DNA from: DASQPE01 sp041488455
GTDB taxonomy: Bacteria; Gemmatimonadota; Gemmatimonadetes; Gemmatimonadales; GWC2-71-9
Reading direction: 5' to 3'
DNA length: 34,161 nucleotides
Assembly: GCA_041488455.1 (NCBI GenBank)
Contig: JBGPPG010000023.1
Location: 1 to 34,161, forward strand
Shown here: in pieces, positions 16,092 to 23,166 of the stretch
How the letters are laid out: every line of letters starts with the position of its first letter
Position numbering within the stretch: the stretch's first letter is position 1
The notes under the pieces: generated by a model
Seen by the model: the letters and a program-made list of their open reading frames with translations, nothing else
The model's database searches: none
What the model was told of the DNA's origin: nothing
Program-made: the position numbers and the translations under genes

Positions 16092-17816
16092 ATGATCACC
16101 CGCGAAGACCTCCAGGCCGTATCCCTGCTCGCCGACCTTCCACCCGAGCAGGTGGATGCGATCGCCACGCGTGCGGCGGACCTGAGCCTGGATTCCGGCG
16201 ATTGGCTGATTCGAGAGGGCGAGCTCGCCGCCTTCTTCTTCCTGCTCCGCGGCCGAGTCGCCGCTTTCAAGAGCGCGGCCGGCGTGGACCGGCAGATCGG
16301 TACCTACGAGCCGGGCGCCTACTTCGGCGAAGTGCCGCTCCTGCTCAACAGCCCGGCCATCGCCAGCCTGCGCGCCGAGGAGCCCAGCCGCGTGGCCCGG
16401 CTGGAGGCTGACGACTTTCACGAACTGATTCTCTGCTCGCGGCGCTTGAGCGACCAGCTGTTCGCTACCATGGTGCAGCGCATCACCCGGGCTCGAGAGG
16501 TGACCGCGGCGATCCCTCGCACGGCGATCACGCTGGTGGGAGAACGCTGGGATCCGGCCTGCCACGAGCTCCGGAATTTTCTCGCCCGGAACCGCGTGGT
16601 CCACACCTGGATCGATCTGGCCGACCCCGACGCAGGGGCCCGGGTGCCCGGCGGGCTGCCCGCGAATGCCCTCTGCCCCCTGCTCGTGTTTCCCGACGGC
16701 TCCCGGCTCGCCACGCCGACGCTCCGCGCGGTGGCCGAGCGTATCGGGCTCCGCACCAGCCTGTCGGTCGCCGCGGCCGACGGAGCCTACGACGTCGCGA
16801 TCGTCGGCGGGGGACCCGCCGGGCTCGCGGCGGCGGTGTACGGCGCGTCCGAGGGCCTCAAGACCATGCTCATCGAGCGACTCGCCCCCGGAGGCCAGGC
16901 CGGCAGCTCGTCCCGGATCGAGAATTACCTGGGCTTTCCGAACGGCCTCTCAGGCGACGAGCTGAGCGCTCGCGCCTGGCGTCAGGCGGAGCGCTTCGGC
17001 ACCGAGATCGTGCTGGCCCGCGAGGCCGTGGGTCTGGCACCTGCCGGCGGCGCCGAGGCCAGTGGCCCGGCCCACCTGGTGAGACTGGACGGAGACGAAT
17101 CCGTCCGGGCCCGCGCCGTGGTCCTGGCGCTCGGCGTGAGCTGGCGGCGACTCGACGCCGAGGGGATCGATCGGCTGGTCGGGCGCGGGGTCTACTATGG
17201 CGCGGCGCGCACCGAGGCGCAGCGAATCCGGGGCAAGCACATCCATCTGCTGGGGGGCGGGAATTCGGCCGGTCAGGCAGCGGTCTGGTTCGCCAGCTAC
17301 GCCCGGCAGGTCACCATGCTGGCGCGGGGCCCGTCGCTCGCCACCAGCATGTCGCAGTACCTAATCGATCAGCTCAAGGCCAAACGAAACGTGGAGCTGC
17401 GATTCAATGCCGAGGTCGTCGCCGTGGACGGCCGTGACCACGTGGAGCAGCTCACCCTGCTCGACCGGGTCCAGGGCACCCGACGCACCGAGCCGACCGA
17501 CGCCGTGTTCATCCTGATCGGCGCCGACGCGGAGACCCGGTGGCTTCCACCGGCGGTCGTGCGGGACACTCCCGGCTATGTCTGCACCGGGCGCGACATG
17601 CTCCAGGTGCTCGAGACGCGAGCGAGGCAACCTTCTTCGGCCGAAGGTCTCGATACGACGTGGACCCTGCCGCGGGATCCCTATCTCCTCGAGACCAGCG
17701 TCCCCGGCATCTTCGCCGCCGGCGACGTCCGCCACGGCTCGATCAAGCGAGTGGCGTCCGGCGTTGGTGAGGGGAGCATGGCGATCGCCTTTGTGCACCA
17801 GTATCTGGCAGGCTGA
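16092..17816 (+). CDS. cNMP-binding / glutaredoxin-like / thioredoxin-reductase-like flavoprotein without CxxC
   Basis: The 574-residue protein has three parts. Residues about 8-125 form a cyclic-nucleotide-binding domain (LLADLPPEQVDAIATRA, FFLLRGRVAAF, YEPGAYFGEVPLLL). Residues about 145-220 look glutaredoxin-like (ITLVGERWDPACHELRNFL). The rest is a thioredoxin reductase fold, with an FAD site at VAIVGGGPAGLAAA (about 236), GGQAGSSSRIENYLGFP, an NADPH site at IHLLGGGNSAGQAAV (about 385) and C-terminal IFAAGDVRHGSIKRVASGVGEG. Where thioredoxin reductases have CATC after GRGVxY, this protein has G370-A-A-R373, so it cannot reduce thioredoxin in the usual way. GAGGAA before the ATG supports the start. 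Its electron acceptor is unknown. Confidence 0.85.
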   Translation: MITREDLQAVSLLADLPPEQVDAIATRAADLSLDSGDWLIREGELAAFFFLLRGRVAAFKSAAGVDRQIGTYEPGAYFGEVPLLLNSPAIASLRAEEPSRVARLEADDFHELILCSRRLSDQLFATMVQRITRAREVTAAIPRTAITLVGERWDPACHELRNFLARNRVVHTWIDLADPDAGARVPGGLPANALCPLLVFPDGSRLATPTLRAVAERIGLRTSLSVAAADGAYDVAIVGGGPAGLAAAVYGASEGLKTMLIERLAPGGQAGSSSRIENYLGFPNGLSGDELSARAWRQAERFGTEIVLAREAVGLAPAGGAEASGPAHLVRLDGDESVRARAVVLALGVSWRRLDAEGIDRLVGRGVYYGAARTEAQRIRGKHIHLLGGGNSAGQAAVWFASYARQVTMLARGPSLATSMSQYLIDQLKAKRNVELRFNAEVVAVDGRDHVEQLTLLDRVQGTRRTEPTDAVFILIGADAETRWLPPAVVRDTPGYVCTGRDMLQVLETRARQPSSAEGLDTTWTLPRDPYLLETSVPGIFAAGDVRHGSIKRVASGVGEGSMAIAFVHQYLAG

Positions 17817-17914
17817 GGTGAGTCGCCCTCTTCGCCGCGCACCCTGGCCCGGTTTCTGCTATTTTGCATCGAGGTCGGCACACGATCACCTCCAAGAACG
17901 CGAGCGATTCCCCT

Positions 17915-18811
17915 ATGGCACGATGGGGATTGTACTGCCTAGCGAACGACGCGGTTCTTGACTGGACGCTTGCGTTTCTCGAGAGCGTGCGGACCTACAA
18001 CCCCAGCGTCGAGCTGGTCCTGATCCCGTTCGACGACAAGGTCGACCGGCTCGCCGCGCTGGCATCGACCTACGATTTCACGATACTCGACCTGCCCGGC
18101 GTGCTCAATGACCTCGACCTCATCGGGCGCACGCTGTATCCCGGGTCCTACGCTGGCGAAAAGGTGTTTCGGAAGTTCGCCGCTTTCCACGGGCCGTTCG
18201 ACGAGTTCCTCTTCCTCGACTCCGATATCATCGTCCTGACCGCGCTCGATCCGCTGATGAGCAAGCTGCTGGCGAGCCAGTCTGACCTCATGTTCTTCGA
18301 CACCAGCCCCGACTGGGTCTATGCCGATCCGGCGTTTCGCCAGCAGATGAGGCAGGAATTCCGGTCGAGAGAGTTTGCCTCCGGAGCACTGGTGTCGCGC
18401 AAAGGGTTCCTCGGTGTCGAAGATCTCTCCGCCGTATGCTGTGAGAGGGATCGGCTCCAGAAGGTCTTCGCGGTCGGAGTCTTCGATCAGCCCTATTGGA
18501 ACTACCTGGTGGACCGGAAGCAGGCCCGGGTGGCCGCAGCGTACGACATCATCCCGGACCTTGCGACCGGCTCGTGGGCGGCAGAGCCGGTCGACACCTC
18601 GGTGAAGAGCCTGCGAATGGGCGAAGCATCGCCTGTGACCAAGCGGGGCAAAACGCTTCCGTTCATGCACTGGGCCGGGTATCGCTGCAATCACCGGATA
18701 CCGAATCTCGATTTCTTCCTCCACTTCAGGCTTCAAGCCGAGCGATCCTGGCTTCAGGGGTTGCGCTGCCGATACCGTTTCCGAATCGCCCCCCGGCGCC
18801 GGAGCCACTGA
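17915..18811 (+). CDS. GT8-like nucleotide-sugar transferase-fold protein
   Basis: The 298-residue protein begins ARWGLYCLANDAVLDWTLAFLESVRTYNP and has a DxD-type motif, FLFLDSDIIVL (D102-S-D104), which in GT-A glycosyltransferases binds metal and nucleotide-sugar. FASGALVSRKGFLG and DQPYWNYLVDRK fit GT8-type folds. It may belong to the group annotated as Npun_R2821/R2822-like, but this is from memory and not certain. The basic C-terminus (RCRYRFRIAPRRRSH) may contact membranes. The frame can extend to a TTG at 17864. The ATG at 17915 is preferred because homology-like sequence begins there. Neither start has a good ribosome-binding site. Donor and acceptor are unknown. Confidence 0.6.
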   Translation: MARWGLYCLANDAVLDWTLAFLESVRTYNPSVELVLIPFDDKVDRLAALASTYDFTILDLPGVLNDLDLIGRTLYPGSYAGEKVFRKFAAFHGPFDEFLFLDSDIIVLTALDPLMSKLLASQSDLMFFDTSPDWVYADPAFRQQMRQEFRSREFASGALVSRKGFLGVEDLSAVCCERDRLQKVFAVGVFDQPYWNYLVDRKQARVAAAYDIIPDLATGSWAAEPVDTSVKSLRMGEASPVTKRGKTLPFMHWAGYRCNHRIPNLDFFLHFRLQAERSWLQGLRCRYRFRIAPRRRSH

Positions 18812-18894
18812 CAAGCAGAGCCGACGGCGACGTGGGAGCGCTGGCGTGGCTTCCCTGACGCAAGCAGATTCGAAGCTTCTCCGTCCTCGGTTCC

Positions 18895-19374
18895 GTGTCG
18901 GACATTCCCAGCGCGTTGGCCGATGCCCTCCGTGACCGCTACCTGCTCGACCGGGAGCTGGGACGCGGCGGCATGGCCATGGTTTATCTCGCTCACGATC
19001 TCAAACACGACCGCCCCGTCGCGCTGAAGGTCCTCCGTCCGCAGCTCGCCGCCACCCTGGGTCCCGAGCGCTTCCAACGCGAAATCAGACTCGCCGCCCG
19101 CCTGCAGCATCCCCACATCCTCACCGTCCACGACTCCGGCGAAGCGGCCGGGCAGCTCTGGTTCACCATGCCCTATGTGGAGGGCGAGAGTCTCCGGAGC
19201 CGGCTCGCCCGGGAGGGACAACTGCCGGTCGAAGTTGCGCTGCGCATCACCCGCGAGGCGGTCCAGGCGCTGCAATACGCCCATGAGCCGGCATCAAGGG
19301 CTCATTCCTGTTCACCACGCTGCGCTCGCGCCCCCGGTTCAAGGGGCCTGTTGAAGAGGATGAATCTCGCCTGA
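18895..19374 (+). pseudogene. Decayed Ser/Thr kinase gene with large internal deletion
   Basis: From the GTG, residues 1 to about 131 are a kinase N-lobe closely similar to the fusion kinase at 9679: LRDRYLLDRELGRGGMAMVYL, VALKVLRPQLA, FQREIRLAARLQHPHIL, QLWFTMPYVEGESL. At about 19288, just after YAHE, similarity stops. The expected HRDVKPEN and DFG are gone. The next bases in another frame read TTLRSRPRFK, and the frame used here ends GLLKRMNLA, which together look like the normal C-terminus of long kinase-TPR proteins. One extra G in GGGG (about 19342-19345) separates the two. This indicates deletion of the middle of the gene plus a frameshift. A product, if made, cannot be a kinase. Confidence 0.75.
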
Positions 19375-19441
19375 GCAGCCCCGTGCGCCCGCACGTAGCG
19401 CACTTCTTTCAAGAATCGTCGATCTTTGGGGTGACGCGCAC

Positions 19442-20764
19442 ATGAACGACCGGGCCCCCGCCCAGACGGAGTCGCAGATGATCGACGCCATCCAGCGGGG
19501 CGCGTTCGGCTACTTCCTGCACGAGACCAACGACGCCAACGGATTGGTGCTCGACAAGACACAGTCGGACTGGCCCGCGAGCATTGCGGCGGTCGGGCTG
19601 GGGCTCACCGCGTATCCGGTCGGTGTGGAACGGGGGCTTGTCACGCGCACCAAGGCCGCGGAACGAACGCTCACGACACTGCGGTTCTTCTGGCAGAGCA
19701 AGCAGGGGGCCGAGCCCGACGCGACGGGTCACAAGGGGTTTTACTATCACTTCCTCGACATGCAAACCGGCGCGCGCGCGTGGCAATGCGAGTTGTCGAC
19801 GATCGATTCCGCCCTCCTGCTGGGCGGCATGTTGACATCCGCGGCGTACTTCGATGGAAACGCGCCCGCCGAGCGCGAGATCCGCGACCTGGCCGACCGC
19901 CTGTACGCCCGGGTCGATTGGCAATGGGCCCGGAACGGCGGACTCACGGTGACCCACGGATGGAAGCCGGAGAGTGGATTTCTTCCGTACCGGTGGGAAG
20001 GATACGACGAGGCGCTGCTGCTGTATCTGCTCGGACTCGGGTCGCCGACGCATCCGCTTCCCGCGGAGAGCTACCGGGCGTGGGCCTCCACCTATGAGTG
20101 GAAGACCGTCTACGGCACCGAGTTCCTGTACGCAGGGCCGCTGTTCACCCATCAACTCTCCCATGTATGGATCGATTTTCGTGGCATCCAGGACGATTTC
20201 ATGCGCGCGCACGGGATCGATTACTTCGAGAACAGCCGCCGCGCCACTTTGGTGCAGCAGCAGCACGGCATCCGCAATCCCGGCGGCTTTGCGCATTACG
20301 GTGAATTCTGCTGGGGGATCACGGCGAGCGACGGACCGGGGGAGATCACCCGCAAGGTCGACGGGATCGAGCGGCGGTTCTTCGACTACCTGGCGCGGGC
20401 GGTGCCCGACGGCCCCGACGACGGCACGATCGCTCCTTGGGCCGTAGTCGCCTCGCTGCCGTTTGCGCCGGAGATCACGGTGCCGACGATCGCAGACTTC
20501 ACGCGGTATCGGCGGGTTGGCGACCATCGGTACGGCTTCAAGGCGACGTTCAATCCGACGTTCCCCGATCCCGGTGGCTTGCCGAATGGCTGGGTGTCGC
20601 CGTGGCACTTCGGCATCAACGAGGGGCCGATCGTCATCATGATCGAAAACTACAAGTCGGGGCTGGTCTGGCAGTTGATGCGCGGATGTCGGTACCTCGT
20701 TGCTGGACTGCGGGCGGCCGGATTCACCGGCGGGTGGCTGTCCAACGACGACCTGCGCGCATGA
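19442..20764 (+). CDS. Glucoamylase-domain (COG5368 / GH144-like) glycosidase
   Basis: The 440-residue protein matches the (alpha/alpha)6-barrel family once named glucoamylase (PF10091), which includes GH144 endo-beta-1,2-glucanases. Supporting motifs are AAVGLGLTAYPVGVERG, GFYYHFLDMQTG, CELSTIDSALLLGG (E117, D122), WRWEGYDEALLLYLL-like (here PYRWEGYDEALLLYLLGLG), GPLFTHQLSHVWIDFRG and the C-terminal WVSPWHFGINEGPIVIMIENY. Substrate could be beta-1,2-glucan or a related glucan. No signal peptide is seen, so it may act in the cytoplasm on imported oligosaccharides, unless the true start lies in damaged upstream DNA. Its stop overlaps the phosphoglucomutase start (ATGA), suggesting translational coupling. 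The Shine-Dalgarno sequence is weak. Confidence 0.82.
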   Translation: MNDRAPAQTESQMIDAIQRGAFGYFLHETNDANGLVLDKTQSDWPASIAAVGLGLTAYPVGVERGLVTRTKAAERTLTTLRFFWQSKQGAEPDATGHKGFYYHFLDMQTGARAWQCELSTIDSALLLGGMLTSAAYFDGNAPAEREIRDLADRLYARVDWQWARNGGLTVTHGWKPESGFLPYRWEGYDEALLLYLLGLGSPTHPLPAESYRAWASTYEWKTVYGTEFLYAGPLFTHQLSHVWIDFRGIQDDFMRAHGIDYFENSRRATLVQQQHGIRNPGGFAHYGEFCWGITASDGPGEITRKVDGIERRFFDYLARAVPDGPDDGTIAPWAVVASLPFAPEITVPTIADFTRYRRVGDHRYGFKATFNPTFPDPGGLPNGWVSPWHFGINEGPIVIMIENYKSGLVWQLMRGCRYLVAGLRAAGFTGGWLSNDDLRA

Positions 20765-22416
20765 GGGTTGATCCGCGGGCGGGGAAGCCCCCGGCGGCGG
20801 CCATGCTGGTGAACGTGCCGCGGCTGATGACGGCGTACTATACGCAACGACCCGACATGTCGGTGTCCGGGCAGTGCGTGGCGTTCGGCACGTCGGGGCA
20901 CCGGGGCTCGGCGCTCGACGTCTCGTTCAACGAACGCCACATCCTCGCCATCACCCAGGCCATCTGCGACTACCGGCGACATCACGCCATCACGGGGCCC
21001 CTCTTCCTCGGGGCCGACACGCATGCGCTCTCCGCCTCCGCCTGGGCGAGCGCCATCGAGGTGCTTGCAGCGAACGGGGTGACAGTCATGATCGACGACC
21101 GCCACGGCTATACGCCGACGCCCGTCGTCTCCCATGCCATCCTCACGCACAATCGGGGGCGCAGGGCTGACCTTGCCGACGGAATCGTCGTCACGCCGTC
21201 GCACAACCCGCCGCGCGACGGCGGCTTCAAGTACAACCCGCCCCACGGCGGTCCCGCAGATACCCAAGTCACCGGCTGGATTCAGGACCGCGCGAACGCG
21301 CTGCTCACGGACGAGCTCCGGGGCGTGAAGCGCATGCCGTTCGACCGGGCGTGCCGCGCCGCCACCACCCGTCGCCACGACTTCATGGACTCGTACATCC
21401 GTGACCTCGCCAATGTCGTGGATATGGACGCTCTGCGCCACGCGGGGCTCAGGCTCGGCGTCGATCCCATGGGAGGCGCCGGGGTCCAGTACTGGGAGAT
21501 GATCGCGGAGCGTTACCAGGTCCCGATCGCCGTCGTGAGCGACGAGGTGGACCCTACCTTCCGTTTCATGAGCGTCGACTGGGACGGAAAGATCCGCATG
21601 GATTGCTCGTCGCCGTACGCCATGCAGCGCCTCATCGGCCTCAAGGATCGTTTCGACGTCGCGTGGGCGTGCGACACGGACCACGATCGCCACGGGATCG
21701 TGACCAGGGGTGCCGGCCTGCTGAACCCCAATCGCTTTCTTGCGGCGGCCATCGGGTACCTCTTCCCGCACCGGCCGAACTGGCCGGCGACGGCGGGCAT
21801 CGGCAAGACGGTGGTGAGCACCAGCATGATCGACCGGGTCGGGGCGCGGCTGGGGCGGCCGCTGGTCGAAGTGCCGGTGGGATTCAAGTGGTTCGTGGAA
21901 GGCTTCGTCAACGGCACGCTCGCGTTCGGGGGCGAGGAGAGCGCGGGCGCATCGTTCCTTCGGCGCGATGGCACGGTCTGGACGACGGACAAGGACGGCA
22001 TCGTTCTCGGGCTCCTGGCCGGGGAAATGACGGCGGTGGCGGGCCGTGACCCGGGCGACCTCTACGACGATCTGACCCGGGAATTTGGCCCCTTTGCCTA
22101 TGAGCGGATCGACGCGCCGGCCACGCCAGGCCAGAAGGCCGCCTTGCAGCACCTATCGCCGAACCAGATCACGGCCTCGACGATCGCGGGCGACAGGATC
22201 ACGAGTCTCTTGACGAACGCCCCGGGGAACGGGGCTCCCATTGGGGGCCTGAAGGTGGTCACCGAGAACGGATGGTTTGCCGTCCGCCCATCCGGCACCG
22301 AGGACGTCTACAAGCTGTACGCCGAGAGTTTCACGGGGAGCGACCACCTGGGTCGCATCCAGGAAGAGGCGCAAGCGATCATAGGGGGTGTGTTACGCGG
22401 CGGTGGATGGAGCTGA
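20761..22416 (+). CDS. pgm: Phosphoglucomutase (alpha-D-glucose phosphate-specific)
   Basis: The 551-residue cytoplasmic enzyme interconverts glucose-1-phosphate and glucose-6-phosphate. All four active-site loops are present: the phosphoserine loop TPSHNPP (S147), the metal loop D305-T-D307-H-D309, the sugar loop GGEESAGASF and the phosphate loop RPSGTEDVYKLY. The N-terminus AGKPPAAAMLVNVPRLMTAYYTQRPD then VAFGTSGHRGS is characteristic of the bacterial Pgm family (about 545-550 residues). The start at 20761 overlaps the upstream glycosidase stop as ATGA. An internal ATG at 20803 would remove conserved residues. Context suggests glucan breakdown feeding glycolysis, though pgm also serves glycogen synthesis and UDP-glucose supply. 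Confidence 0.96.
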   Translation: MRVDPRAGKPPAAAMLVNVPRLMTAYYTQRPDMSVSGQCVAFGTSGHRGSALDVSFNERHILAITQAICDYRRHHAITGPLFLGADTHALSASAWASAIEVLAANGVTVMIDDRHGYTPTPVVSHAILTHNRGRRADLADGIVVTPSHNPPRDGGFKYNPPHGGPADTQVTGWIQDRANALLTDELRGVKRMPFDRACRAATTRRHDFMDSYIRDLANVVDMDALRHAGLRLGVDPMGGAGVQYWEMIAERYQVPIAVVSDEVDPTFRFMSVDWDGKIRMDCSSPYAMQRLIGLKDRFDVAWACDTDHDRHGIVTRGAGLLNPNRFLAAAIGYLFPHRPNWPATAGIGKTVVSTSMIDRVGARLGRPLVEVPVGFKWFVEGFVNGTLAFGGEESAGASFLRRDGTVWTTDKDGIVLGLLAGEMTAVAGRDPGDLYDDLTREFGPFAYERIDAPATPGQKAALQHLSPNQITASTIAGDRITSLLTNAPGNGAPIGGLKVVTENGWFAVRPSGTEDVYKLYAESFTGSDHLGRIQEEAQAIIGGVLRGGGWS

Positions 22417-22541
22417 AAGGCGTGGTGGGTTCCAACGCCGGCGGCGATGGCTTTTCTGGAACGAGGCCATGAGGAGCGGGCGAGTGGACTGGCCGGTTTC
22501 GGCGTGCCGCACCGGTTCGTATATGTTAGGGAGGAGGTAAA

Positions 22542-22604
22542 ATGAGTACTCAGACCCGTCTGTCTCGCCCTGCATTGCAACAAGATGCCGAGGCCGAGAT
22601 GTAA
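22542..22604 (+). CDS. Candidate 20-residue leader or small peptide
   Basis: The frame has 20 codons and begins at an ATG preceded by AGGAGGT (22532-22538, spacing 3-4), the strongest Shine-Dalgarno match in the window. The product is MSTQTRLSRPALQQ followed by a short acidic tail ending in Met. No regulatory run of one amino acid is visible, although two Arg and three Gln codons occur. Seven bases after the stop begins a three-part repeat that can form alternative hairpins, which resembles the layout of an attenuation leader. It could also be a chance frame. No family is recognised. Confidence 0.4.
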   Translation: MSTQTRLSRPALQQDAEAEM

Positions 22605-22610
22605 TTCAGC

Positions 22611-22681
22611 GTGGCGCGAACCGGTGCCCGCGGCTCGGAAATAGGGAACGCGCCACCCCAGGTAATCCGAGGTGGCGCTTT
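22611..22681 (+). promoter_or_regulatory. Two mutually exclusive hairpins after the small peptide
   Basis: GTGGCGCG (22611-22618) is perfectly complementary to CGCGCCAC (22649-22656). The overlapping GCGCCACC (22650-22657) is perfectly complementary to GGTGGCGC (22671-22678), and TTT follows. The central segment can pair with only one partner at a time. The second hairpin has an 8-bp GC stem, a 13-base loop and a very short T-run, so it may be a weak terminator. The first would act as antiterminator. The controlled gene would have to be the sensor kinase almost 500 bases downstream, which is far; a short stand-alone transcript is also possible. Confidence 0.45.
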
Positions 22682-23166
22682 GAGTTGTGCTCGACTTCGC
22701 TTGCACAAATGCCAGATTCGGTGAGGGGACCTGGGCTGAAGCATTCGCAACCGTTGCCGCGGATGCCGAGGCCGGTGAGCACCTAGGCGGGCGCGAGACC
22801 CATCGGCCCCGCGGCGGACACATGCCCGTCGCCTCGCTGTTGTCTCTATGTCCCACGCGGTGGCGGAAGTGACGCGGGGCAAGCTGTGGGTCGGCAGGCG
22901 AACCTGCGCAATGACGCAATTCACCGGCGAACTCCGGCTTAAAGGGTCAGGACGGGAGAAATACCGCGACCTGCGACGATACCACGGGCCATCTGCGACG
23001 CTTGGGCTAGTAATCCTCGGCCGGATTTCACACATTCAATGGGGTACCTCCCACCGACCGCCGGATGGAGGTGTATCGTCTCCGGCCGTCGGCTGCACGC
23101 AGACCTTTCCCAGGCTCGGGCGGGGCTCTGTCCGGGCGTGGTCCGACTCGGAGTTGAAGTCTCGAG
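22682..23166. other. Non-coding stretch upstream of the sensor kinase
   Basis: No protein frame here shows family features or a good ribosome-binding site. No tRNA or other RNA gene is recognisable. It presumably holds the promoter of the sensor kinase, but I cannot pick a convincing -35/-10 pair. Reading frames across it on both strands look like chance openings in GC-rich DNA. Confidence 0.5.

Noticed and set aside
20650..22152. 500-codon minus-strand frame opposite pgm
   Set aside because: It is antisense to strongly conserved Pgm active-site loops and has no motif of its own.
22308..23035. Minus-strand frames across the pgm-sensor kinase gap
   Set aside because: They have no homology, odd composition and no ribosome-binding sites.
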